The notes under the pieces were generated by a model. The model was not told the DNA's origin and ran no database searches. It saw only the letters and a list, made by a program, of their open reading frames with translations. 50,594 nt of DNA from Anaeromyxobacter sp. GTDB lineage: Bacteria; Myxococcota; Myxococcia; Myxococcales; Anaeromyxobacteraceae. The stretch lies in contig JANYBC010000259.1 of NCBI GenBank assembly GCA_025360965.1, positions 1 to 50,594 of the forward strand, in the 5' to 3' direction. Positions 27,686-35,440 of the stretch are shown piece after piece. The position numbers were made by a program, and so were the translations under genes. Position 1 is the stretch's first letter, and the number at the start of each line of letters is the position of its first letter.

Positions 27686-29842
27686 TCAGTAGAACGTCCC
27701 GCCGCTCTTCGCCTTCTCCAGGAAGAGCGGCGCCGGCGTGAAGCGGTCGCCGTGCTGCTGGCGCAGCCGCTCCAGCTTCTCCACCACCACCCTGGCCCCG
27801 AGTGCGTCGGCCAGGCGGAACGGCCCGCCTCGGAAGGGCGGGAAGCCGATGCCGAAGACCGCCCCGATGTCGCCGTCGCGCGGGCTGCGGATGACGCCGT
27901 CACCGAGCGCCCGGGCCGCCTCGTTGACCAGCGCCAGCACCAGCCGCTCGGCCAGCTCGGTCCGGTCGAAGCGCTGCCGCCCCTTCCCACCGGGGAGCAG
28001 GGCGTAGACGGTCTCGTCGACCACCTTCTTCTTCCCCTCGCCGTAGGTGTAGAAGCCGCGGCCGTTCTTGCGGCCGAGCCGGCCAGAGGCCAGGACCGCC
28101 TCGAGGGCCTCCGGCGGCTTCATCCGGTCGCCGTAGCCGGCGTGGAGGATCGTGCTCACCTTGGCGCCGACATCGATGCCGACCTCGTCGAGCAGGGTGA
28201 TGGGCCCCACCGGGTAGCCATAGGCCACCAGCGCGGCGTCGAGCTCGTCGATGGCCGCCCCCTCGGTGAGCAGCCAGGCCGCCTCGTTCATGTACGGACC
28301 GAGCACCCGGTTGGTGTAGAAGCCCGGCACGTCGCCGACGATGATCACCGTCTTGCCCTGCTTCTTGCCGACCGCACAGGCGGTGGCGATCACCTCGGGC
28401 GCGGTGCGCGGCGTGGGGATGATCTCCAGCAGCGGCATCTTGTTGACCGGCGAGAAGTAGTGCATTCCGATGACCGCCTCGGGCCGGGCGGCGGCGCTGG
28501 CGATCTCGGCGATGGGAATCGACGAGGTGTTGGTGGCGAAGATGCCGCGAGGGTTGATGGCCTCGAAGGCCTTGAGCATCTCCTGCTTGAGCGTGAGGTC
28601 CTCGAAGACCGCCTCGATGAGCAGGTCGACCTGCTCGAGCCCCTCCCAGCCGGTGCCGGCGGTGATCAGCCGCATGGCGGCGTCGCGGTCGAGCCGCTCC
28701 ATCGACTTGCGCTTGACCCGCTCGGCGAAGATCCCGCCGACGCTGGCCAGCCCCTTGGCCGCCGCGGCGTCGTTCTGCTCGCGGACCCGCACTGGCAGCC
28801 CGGCGTTGACGGTGACGTAGGCGATGCCGCTGCCCATCAGCCCCCCGCCCAGCACCCCGACCCGCGCCACCGGCCGTGCCTTGACGGCCGCGTCGGCCAC
28901 GCCGCTCTCGCGCTTCATGGCGGTCTGGGCGAAGAAGATCTCCACCAGCCGCTTCGAGACCTCGCTCACCGCCAGCTTGCCGAAGGCCGTGGCCTCGGCG
29001 GCCAGGCCGGCCGCCATCCCCTGGGCGGCGCCGACCTTGATCGCCTCCAGCGCCAGCTCCGGCGCGGGGTAGTTGCCGCGGGTCTTCTTGAGGAGCTGCT
29101 CTCTGGCCTTCGAGAAGAGCACCGACCGGCCGAAGGGGTTCGACTCGAGCAGCAGCGCTTGGGCCGCCAGCATCCCCGATGGCTTGCGCGGCATGGGGCG
29201 CCGCGGCTTCAGGGTGCCGTCGGCCAGGGCCCGGGCCCGCTCGACCGCCACCCGCCGGAGGATGGGGGCCGGACAGGCCTCGTCGATGAGGCCGAGGGCC
29301 AGCGCCTTCCTGGCCTTGACTGTCTTGCCGGCCAGGATCAGGTCGAGGGCGTTGGCGATGCCGATGAGGCGCGGCAGCCGCTGCGTCCCGCCCGCCCCCG
29401 GCAGCAAGCCGAGCTGCACCTCGGGGAGGCCGAGCGTGGTCTTCGAATCGTTGGCGGCGACGCGGTAGGTGCAGGCCAGCGCCCACTCCAGACCGCCGCC
29501 CAGGCAGGCGCCGTGGATGGCGGCCACCACCGGCTTGCCGTAGGCCTCGAGCCGATCGAAGCCGGCCTGGCCCTGGCGAGAGAGATCCTCGGCCTCGGCG
29601 GTGCTGGTGACCGCCTGGATCATCTCGATTTTGGCCCCGGCGATGAAACCCTCGCGCTTGCCGGAGGCGAGCACGATGGCCTTGACGCTGGCGTCCTTCT
29701 CGAAGCGGGTGAGGAGCGCGTCGAACTCGGCGCCGACGTCGGGGGAGAGGGTGTTGACGCTCTCGCCGGGCAGGTCGAGCAGCAGCGTGGCGACGCCGCC
29801 TTCGAGCTCGATCGTGAAGAACTTCAGCGCAGCCGTGGTCAT
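27686..29842 (-). CDS. fadJ: Fatty acid oxidation multifunctional protein (enoyl-CoA hydratase / 3-hydroxyacyl-CoA dehydrogenase)
   Basis: 718 residues from ATG 29842. The N-terminal crotonase domain has both catalytic acids, E119 in ACLGGGLEWALAC and E141 in LGLPEVQLGLLPGAGGTQR. The dehydrogenase NAD site is GVLGGGLMGSGIAYVTVNAG (329-348), with catalytic His in GMHYFSPVNKMPLLEI. The C-terminal 3HCDH domains follow, ending GFPPFRGGPFRLADALG. Length and order match FadJ/FadB alpha subunits. With FadI it forms the trifunctional beta-oxidation complex in the cytoplasm, making ketoacyl-CoA and NADH. It starts 28 bases after the fadI stop. Confidence 0.95.
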   Translation of the reverse strand: MTTAALKFFTIELEGGVATLLLDLPGESVNTLSPDVGAEFDALLTRFEKDASVKAIVLASGKREGFIAGAKIEMIQAVTSTAEAEDLSRQGQAGFDRLEAYGKPVVAAIHGACLGGGLEWALACTYRVAANDSKTTLGLPEVQLGLLPGAGGTQRLPRLIGIANALDLILAGKTVKARKALALGLIDEACPAPILRRVAVERARALADGTLKPRRPMPRKPSGMLAAQALLLESNPFGRSVLFSKAREQLLKKTRGNYPAPELALEAIKVGAAQGMAAGLAAEATAFGKLAVSEVSKRLVEIFFAQTAMKRESGVADAAVKARPVARVGVLGGGLMGSGIAYVTVNAGLPVRVREQNDAAAAKGLASVGGIFAERVKRKSMERLDRDAAMRLITAGTGWEGLEQVDLLIEAVFEDLTLKQEMLKAFEAINPRGIFATNTSSIPIAEIASAAARPEAVIGMHYFSPVNKMPLLEIIPTPRTAPEVIATACAVGKKQGKTVIIVGDVPGFYTNRVLGPYMNEAAWLLTEGAAIDELDAALVAYGYPVGPITLLDEVGIDVGAKVSTILHAGYGDRMKPPEALEAVLASGRLGRKNGRGFYTYGEGKKKVVDETVYALLPGGKGRQRFDRTELAERLVLALVNEAARALGDGVIRSPRDGDIGAVFGIGFPPFRGGPFRLADALGARVVVEKLERLRQQHGDRFTPAPLFLEKAKSGGTFY

Positions 29843-29870
29843 GGTGGTGGTCTCCGGACGGGCGGGTGCG

Positions 29871-31178
29871 CTACTCGCGCTCAAGCACCACCGCCGCGCC
29901 CAGCGCGCCGGCGGCACAGATGGTGAGCAGGGCGTACTGCTTCCTGCGCCGCCGCAGCTCGTGCAGCGTCTGGGTGAGCATGCGGGCGCCGGTGGCGGCG
30001 AAGGGGTGGCCGAGCGCGATCGAGCCGCCGTTGACGTTGAGCCGGGCCGGGTCGATCTCCCCGAGCGGCGCTGGGCGGCCCAGCTCCTTCTCGGCGAAGG
30101 CCTTGCTGGCGAAGGCCTGCAGGTTGGAGAGCACCTGGGCTGCGAAGGCCTCGTGCATGTCGACGAGGTCCATGTCCTGCAAGGTCAGCCCGGCCCGGTC
30201 GAGGGCGATGGGGGCGGCGTAGGCCGGCCCCTGCAGCAGCTGGTCCCTCGGGTCGAGGCCGGCGTACGCGTAGCTGCGGATGTAGCCGAGCGGCGTCAGG
30301 CCCAGCGCCCTGGCCTTCTCCTCCGACATGACGATGAGCGCGGCGGCGCCGTCGGTGAGCGGCGAGGCGTTTCCCGCCGTGATGGTGCCGTACTTCCGGT
30401 CGAAGACCGGTTTCAGCGCCGAGAGGGCCTCGAGGGTGGTGTCGGCGCGGACGATGTTGTCCTTCTGCGAGACCCGGTCGAAGCGCGGCGGCACGGCCAC
30501 GTGCATGACCTCGGCGTCGAACTTGCCGGCGGCCCAGGCTGCGGCGGCGCGGGTGTGCGACTGGACCGAGAGTTCGTCCTGGGCGCGGCGGCCGATGCCG
30601 TTCTTCTGCGCCATCTGCTCGGCGCTCTGGCCCATGGAGAGGCCGGTGGTCGGCTCCACCAGCGCCGGCGGCTCGGGGCGGAGGTCGGCGAGCTTGAGCG
30701 AGGTGATGATGGAGAGCCGCTGCGCCAGGGTGCGGGCCTTGGAGAGCTCGACCAGCTTCTGGGCCAGGCGATGCGAGGCGAAGATGGGGGCGTCGGAGAT
30801 CGACTCGGCGCCGCCGGCGATGGCGCAGTCGGAGTGGCCCAGCGCGATCTGGTCGGCGGCGCTGGTGGCGGCCTGCAGCGAGGTGGCGCAGGCGCGGGCC
30901 ACGGTGTGGGCCTCGACCGAGCGCGGCAGCTGCGAGCGCAGCACCATCTCGCGGCCGATCAGGGTCACCAGCTTGGAGGGGACCACCTGCCCGAAGATCA
31001 CCGAGTCGAAGGTGCCGACCGGGAGGCCGGAGCGCGCCACCAGCTCGTTGACGACCAGCGCGCCGAGGTCGATGGCGGAGAGGTCGCGGAAGTCGGTGCC
31101 GGCCTTGACGAAGGGGGTGCGCAAGCCTGCGATGACCGCCGCGCGGCGGCCGGGGCGGGGGGAGTCGATTGTGGCCAT
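29871..31178 (-). CDS. fadI: Acetyl-CoA C-acyltransferase (3-ketoacyl-CoA thiolase)
   Basis: 435 residues from ATG 31178, with GAGGG upstream. The thiolase active-site cysteine is C97 in VARACATSLQAATSAADQI, followed by GGAESISDAPI. The second half has VDMHEAFAAQVLSNLQAF, NGGSIALGHPFAATGARM with the catalytic His, and ICAAGALGAAVVLERE with the second Cys at the very end. The sequence belongs to the FadI type, not to short acetoacetyl-CoA thiolases. It is first in the fadI-fadJ-thioesterase operon and divergent from the haemerythrin gene. It cleaves 3-ketoacyl-CoA to acetyl-CoA. Confidence 0.95.
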   Translation of the reverse strand: MATIDSPRPGRRAAVIAGLRTPFVKAGTDFRDLSAIDLGALVVNELVARSGLPVGTFDSVIFGQVVPSKLVTLIGREMVLRSQLPRSVEAHTVARACATSLQAATSAADQIALGHSDCAIAGGAESISDAPIFASHRLAQKLVELSKARTLAQRLSIITSLKLADLRPEPPALVEPTTGLSMGQSAEQMAQKNGIGRRAQDELSVQSHTRAAAAWAAGKFDAEVMHVAVPPRFDRVSQKDNIVRADTTLEALSALKPVFDRKYGTITAGNASPLTDGAAALIVMSEEKARALGLTPLGYIRSYAYAGLDPRDQLLQGPAYAAPIALDRAGLTLQDMDLVDMHEAFAAQVLSNLQAFASKAFAEKELGRPAPLGEIDPARLNVNGGSIALGHPFAATGARMLTQTLHELRRRRKQYALLTICAAGALGAAVVLERE

Positions 31179-31306
31179 GTGGACCCTCGTTGACTCTGGA
31201 ATCGGTCTGGAGTCCGTCCTCTGTAGTCGGTCTCGACGAAGCCCGTCAACCCAAGAGCGCCGTTTCTTCCCTTGCGCCCACCGGTCGCCCGGCCCAGCAT
31301 CCCTCC

Positions 31307-31786
31307 ATGAAGCGGAGCCGTGAGCTGAGACCGCTCTCGTCGGAGCATCATCAGGCGCTGCTGGTCGCCTTCCAGCTCAAGAAGTCGCTGGAGGGCCACC
31401 CCGAGGCGGCCGGTGCCCCGCGCGACCTGCCCGGCCTGGTGTCGCTGGTCCGGCGCTTCGAGGCCCAGGTCTTCGCGTCGCACGCCGCGGCCGAGGAGGC
31501 GCTGCTGGGCGAGCACCTCTCCGCCGCCGATCGGAACCGCCTGGCGGCCGAGCACGTCGAGCTCAAAGGGCTGGTCGAACACGCCCGCACCGCGGCGCCG
31601 GGCGATCAGCGGGCCGTCCTGGCCGCCTTCGCCGACCTGCTGGAGCGCCACGTGCGCTGGGAGGAGCGCGAGCTCTTCCCGTACGCCGAGTCACACCTCG
31701 ACGCCGCCTCGCTGGCCGCCATCGGCGCTGAGCTGGAGCGCCGCCTGGTGCTGGCAGGGCAAGGGACCCGCCCGGCGCGGCGGTAG
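31307..31786 (+). CDS. Haemerythrin HHE domain protein
   Basis: 159 residues from ATG 31307. The four-helix haemerythrin pattern is visible: LSSEHHQALLVA (H14 or H15), FASHAAAEEALL (H59, E63), AAEHVELKGLV (H83) and LLERHVRWEERELFPYAE (H115, E119). Such proteins bind oxygen, nitric oxide or iron. It stands alone, divergent from fadI with 128 bases between starts, and is soluble. With the haemerythrin-tailed sensor at 4171 it is the second di-iron oxygen-binding module in the window, suggesting a microaerobic or oxygen-variable life. Confidence 0.85.
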   Translation: MKRSRELRPLSSEHHQALLVAFQLKKSLEGHPEAAGAPRDLPGLVSLVRRFEAQVFASHAAAEEALLGEHLSAADRNRLAAEHVELKGLVEHARTAAPGDQRAVLAAFADLLERHVRWEERELFPYAESHLDAASLAAIGAELERRLVLAGQGTRPARR

Positions 31787-31816
31787 CTCGGCTCCCGGCT
31801 CCCGGCCCGGGCCGGT

Positions 31817-31836
31817 GCGCGGGCCCGGGCCCGCGC
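31817..31836. repeat. Perfect 20-bp palindrome between haemerythrin and ABC genes
   Basis: GCGCGGGCCCGGGCCCGCGC is its own reverse complement. It lies 31 bases after the haemerythrin stop and 41 before the ABC start. All-GC composition lowers the surprise. It may be a terminator stem without a T-run, a cruciform, or a dyad operator. Confidence 0.45.
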
Positions 31837-31876
31837 CGTTGCGTGCGCGGTCGCTGGGCCGTACCGTGAGCGCACC

Positions 31877-32863
31877 GTGATCGAGGTCCGCCAGCTCAGC
31901 AAGCACTACCAGGTCCACCAGCGCCAGCCCGGCCTCGGCGCCGCCCTGGCCTCGGTCTTCCACCGCACCTACCAGACCGTCAAGGCCGTCGACGGCATCT
32001 CCTTCACGGTGCGCGAGGGAGAGCGGATCGGCTTTCTCGGCCCCAACGGTGCCGGCAAGACCACCACCCTGAAGACCCTCTCCGGCCTGCTCCACCCCAC
32101 CTCCGGCGAGGTGAGCGTGGCCGGCCGCCGCCCCCAGCTCCGCGAGCCGGACTTCCTCAACTCGATCACGCTGGTGATGGGGCAGAAGCAGCAGCTCATC
32201 TGGGACCTGCCGCCGGCCGAGACCTTCGCCCTCAACCGGGCCATCTACGACATCCCCCACCCGGTCTTCGCCGAGACGGTGCGCGAGCTCTCGACGCTGC
32301 TGGAACTAGGCGACCTCGTCAACCGGCCGACCCGGCAGCTCAGCCTCGGCGAGCGGATGAAGTGCGAGCTGGCGGCGGCGCTGCTGCACCGGCCGCGGGT
32401 GCTCTTCCTCGACGAGCCGACCATCGGGCTCGACGTCTCCATGCAGGCCACGGTGCGCGGCTTCATACGCGCCTACAACGAGCGGTTCGGCGCCACCGTG
32501 ATCCTCACCAGCCACTACATGGAGGACGTGGTGCAGCTCTGCCCGCGGGTGGTGGTGATCGACAAGGGGCAGCTGATCCACGACGGCGACCTGCGACAGC
32601 TGACGCTGCGGCTCAAGCCGGACAAGCGCATCTCGCTGCGCTTCTCCGGGGCGGCGCCGGCGCCGGCCGACCTGGCCCGCTTCGGCGCGGTGGTCTCGGC
32701 CGACGGCGTCCAGGCGGTAGTCCAGGTGAAGGCCGAGGAGGTGGCGGCCGTGGTCGGGGCGCTGCTGGCGGCGCTGCCGGTCGCCGACCTGACCGTCGAG
32801 GACCCACCGCTGGAAGAGGTGATGAAGGAGCTCTTCAGCCGGGGGAAGGCGGCGGCGGGGTAG
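31877..32863 (+). CDS. ABC-2 type transporter ATP-binding protein (orphan)
   Basis: 328 residues from GTG 31877. Walker A GPNGAGKT (55-62), Q-loop region VMGQKQQLIWDLPP, signature LSLGE (155-159, instead of LSGGQ), Walker B VLFLDEPTIGLD (175-186) and the H-loop in ILTSHYMEDV are all present, followed by an 80-residue C-terminal domain as in NatA/DrrA-type exporters. The usual two ABC-2 permease genes should follow but are absent: 338 bases of empty DNA and a broken HNH gene come next. The transporter operon may have been cut by the same deletion activity that scarred the next kilobase, or it uses permeases elsewhere. Confidence 0.92.
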   Translation: MIEVRQLSKHYQVHQRQPGLGAALASVFHRTYQTVKAVDGISFTVREGERIGFLGPNGAGKTTTLKTLSGLLHPTSGEVSVAGRRPQLREPDFLNSITLVMGQKQQLIWDLPPAETFALNRAIYDIPHPVFAETVRELSTLLELGDLVNRPTRQLSLGERMKCELAAALLHRPRVLFLDEPTIGLDVSMQATVRGFIRAYNERFGATVILTSHYMEDVVQLCPRVVVIDKGQLIHDGDLRQLTLRLKPDKRISLRFSGAAPAPADLARFGAVVSADGVQAVVQVKAEEVAAVVGALLAALPVADLTVEDPPLEEVMKELFSRGKAAAG

Positions 32864-33201
32864 AGGGGGGGGGCCGAGGGGTTGCTGGCTGCGCGGTGGG
32901 CGGGCGGTTCCGCTCGTCGGGCGAGAAGCGCCGCGAAGAGTGAGCTTGGGATTGATTGCGGCCGTGCGGTTTTCGGCCTGCCTGTACCCAAATGGCCGCA
33001 TTCGGGACTTGACGCGTTTTGCGCTCATTTCACGTTCGGGAACTGAGTCTTTACGTGAATGGCCCTGTAGCGGGCCCTGCTCGCCCCTCCCGCGCGCTTG
33101 GCGGCTCCGGCAGGGGTCGCGCGGGGTCGGTCGCGAACGCCGCGCCTGGGTCGTCTGCGTGCGTTTGGCAGGGTCCGAAATTGTCGTGAGACGATCGCCG
33201 C
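32864..33201. other. Intergenic region, 338 bases, before the HNH remnant
   Basis: No protein-like frame on either strand. It starts with a run of nine G and has a less GC-rich middle (about 32940-33060). It is unusually long for this gene-dense window and sits where ABC permease genes are expected. The 3' end (TTGTCGTGAGACGATCG at 33181-33197) should hold the expression signals of the HNH remnant. Confidence 0.45.
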
Positions 33202-33857
33202 ATGAACTCACACGCGCACCCGACCTCTTCCTCGGCCGCGGCTTTGATGCACGGAGCGGCCTCCCCTTCTCTCGAACTCCTGGAAGCACGGCAGCTCCGC
33301 GATGAGCTCAAGACTCTCCTCCGCACGGAACGGGTCGCCATGGCCGACTTCCTGGTGGCACTGGCCGACTTCGACCGGCGGCGTGGCTGGGAGCCGCTGG
33401 GCCATGGCAGCCTCTTCGGCTTCCTGAACGTCGAGCTGGGTTTGTCGAAGGGTGCGGCCTTCGTTCGCTCCTCGGCGGCCCGGCTCATCCAAACCTTCCC
33501 CGACGCGCTGGTCCCGCTGAGGGACGGGCGCCTGTGCCTCTCGAGCGTGTCAGAGCTGGCCCGCGTCGCCACGCAGGACAACTTCGCCGCCATGCTGCAC
33601 TCCCGACGCCGGTTGACTCCGAGTCGGTTCGTGCGCACGAACTCGATTTGACCCACCCCGCGCGGGTCGCCGTTCCGCGCGACGACGTCGAGCCGCTCAC
33701 CGCGGACCTGCGCCGGCTCCACGTCACGGTCAGCCGGGAGGCCAATCTTCGGGTCGTCTGCCACTCGCACAACGCCCTGGCGGCGCGGCAGGTCTTCGGG
33801 GCGCGCTTGACGGAAAGGTACTCGCGCGGACGAGGGGACGGGGCTCGGAAGAACTGA
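33202..33857 (+). pseudogene. HNH-endonuclease-family gene remnant
   Basis: The N-terminal 140 residues from ATG 33202 are well preserved (LRDELKTLLRTERVAMADFL, SLFGFLNVELGLSKGAAFVR, DGRLCLSSVSELARVAT). The frame then slips after AAMLHSRR and stops at 33651. A second frame continues with EPLTADLRRLHVTVSRE and then jumps directly into ANLRVVCHSHNALAARQVFG, the last helix of an HNH nuclease domain. The roughly 100 residues between, including the zinc cysteines and the catalytic EXDH motif, are missing (recalled from Anaeromyxobacter relatives, not searched). At least one frameshift and one internal deletion leave it inactive. Confidence 0.75.
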
Positions 33858-34044
33858 AGTAGGTCCCCGTTTGGGCGAGGTGCGAGACCAGCAGCAGTGG
33901 CAGGCCATCCTCGTTGGAGGCGACCGGGACCAGCGAGCCGTAGGGGATGCCGGCCGGCTCCAGGCCGGTGGTGGAGAGCAGGCCGTGCCTCGCCTCGCGC
34001 ACCAGCTTTCGGACCGCCTCGGCCCGTTCGGATCTCGTCGCCAT
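33858..34044 (-). pseudogene. 5' remnant of a pyridoxamine-phosphate-oxidase-like (HugZ-type) gene
   Basis: ATG 34044 with upstream GGAGGAG begins a clean family start: ATRSERAEAVRKLVREARHG, LLSTTG, IPYGSLVPVASNEDGLPLLL and VSHLAQT. At that point, genome about 33870, homology ends and the frame runs into antisense HNH sequence, stopping at 33730. Only about 58 of some 240 expected residues remain. A flavin or haem-binding split-barrel protein is implied. The cut coincides with the end of the facing HNH remnant, so one deletion probably removed the tails of both genes. Confidence 0.65.
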
Positions 34045-34117
34045 CGACGCTCCTCCCGGGGCAGCTGGTCGCCCCTTCGGGATCTCTAGCAGGGGGGCGT
34101 CGAGGCCGCTCGCCTGC

Positions 34118-35440
34118 TCAGCGCCCCACCGGCCTGCGCTTCACGCCCACCTCGACCCAGACCTCGAGCAGCTGGCGCGCCACCAGCACCGCCTTCTCCA
34201 GCCCCTCCACCGCCAGCCACTCGGTCGGCCCGTGGAAGTTGTGACCACCGGCGAAGACGTTGGGAGTCGGCAGCCCCATGGCGGTGAGGCGCGAGCCGTC
34301 GGTGCCGCCGCGGATCGGCACCCAGCGCGGCTTCACGCCGGCCCGCCGGGTCGCCTCCTCGAGCGCATCGGCCACCTCCGGCTCCGCCGCCAGCCGGTCG
34401 CGCATGTTCCGGTAGCTCGGCTTCACCTCCAGCTCGAGGCGGGCGCCGGGGTGGAGCGGCCTCACCTCCTTGAGGATCGCCTCCAGCAGCTTCTTCTGCT
34501 GCCTCAGCCCGGCCTCGTCGAAGTCGCGCAGCAGCAGCTTGACGCTGGCCAGCGCCTCCTCGCCCCCGGCGCTGTGCGGGTGGATGAACCCCTCATGCCC
34601 CTCGGTCCGCTCCGGCGAGAGGTCGCGCGGCAGCCGCACGATGACGTCGGCCAGCACCCGCAGCGCGTTGACCATCACCCCCTTGGCCTCGCCGGGGTGG
34701 ATGTTTCGGCCGTGGACGGTGATGGTGGCGCCGTCGGCGCTGAAGGTCTCCTTGTTGAGCTCGCCCACGGTGCCGCCGTCGAAGGTGTAGGCCACGTCGG
34801 CGCCGAAGCGCTCCAGGTCGAAGTAGGCGGTGCCGCGCCCCACCTCCTCGTCGGGCGTGAAGGCGATCTGCACGTCGCCATGCAGCGGCGCCCCGGGCCC
34901 GGTGAGCTGCTCGGCCAGCGTCATGATGGCGGCGATGCCGGCCTTGTCGTCCGCGCCCAGCAGCGTGGTGCCGTCGGAGGTGACGATGGTCTTGCCCACC
35001 TGCCCCTTCAGCTCGGGGTTCTCCCGGGCCCGGATCACCACCTCCGGGTTCCCCGGCAGCTTGAGGTCGCCGCCCCGGTAGGTGAGGACCTGCGGCTTGA
35101 CCCTGGCTCCGGAGGCCGACGGCGAGGTGTCGAGGTGGGCGATGAGGCCGACCCGCGGCACCTTCCCCCGCGCCAGGTGGTCCTTGGGCAGGTTGGACGG
35201 GACGGTGGCCATCACGTAGCCGTGGGCGTCGAGGGTCACCCGCTTGAGTCCCATCCCCTTGAGCTCGGCCATCAGCAGCCGGGCCAGGTCGAGCTGCTTG
35301 CTGGTGCTCGGCACCTGCACCACGTCCTCGGCCGACTGGGTGTCGATGACGGCGTAGCGGAGGAAGCGGTCGAGCGCGGACTCTCTGCGGGTGGTGGACT
35401 CCCTGCGGGGCGCGGACTCTCTGCGGGTGGCAGGCTTCAC
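34118..35440 (-). CDS. pepT: Peptidase T (tripeptide aminopeptidase)
   Basis: 440 residues from GTG 35440, overlapping the upstream transporter stop (GTGA). The M20 metal ligands are in place: H102 and D104 in GLIAHLDTSPSASG, D164 in LLGADDKAG, E198-E199 in FTPDEEVGRG, D221 in YTFDGG, and the late His in NVFAGGHNFHGPTEWL. It removes N-terminal residues from tripeptides in the cytoplasm using two zinc ions. Residues 4-21 are a threefold xxRRES repeat ahead of the usual start (ALDRFLRYAVIDTQSAED). Co-transcription with two OPT transporters indicates uptake and cleavage of small peptides as one unit. Confidence 0.95.
   Translation of the reverse strand: MKPATRRESAPRRESTTRRESALDRFLRYAVIDTQSAEDVVQVPSTSKQLDLARLLMAELKGMGLKRVTLDAHGYVMATVPSNLPKDHLARGKVPRVGLIAHLDTSPSASGARVKPQVLTYRGGDLKLPGNPEVVIRARENPELKGQVGKTIVTSDGTTLLGADDKAGIAAIMTLAEQLTGPGAPLHGDVQIAFTPDEEVGRGTAYFDLERFGADVAYTFDGGTVGELNKETFSADGATITVHGRNIHPGEAKGVMVNALRVLADVIVRLPRDLSPERTEGHEGFIHPHSAGGEEALASVKLLLRDFDEAGLRQQKKLLEAILKEVRPLHPGARLELEVKPSYRNMRDRLAAEPEVADALEEATRRAGVKPRWVPIRGGTDGSRLTAMGLPTPNVFAGGHNFHGPTEWLAVEGLEKAVLVARQLLEVWVEVGVKRRPVGR
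35379..35432 (-). repeat. Three 18-bp tandem repeats at the 5' end of pepT
   Basis: Units at 35379-35396, 35397-35414 and 35415-35432 share GACTCYCTGCGG. They encode ATRRES, APRRES and TTRRES at the N-terminus of PepT. Such in-frame repeats near a start can change copy number without breaking the protein. Confidence 0.8.

Noticed and set aside
33534-33857. Separate 107-codon gene
   Set aside because: Its second half matches the end of an HNH-family protein and its first half is out-of-frame sequence, so it is a part of the same broken gene.
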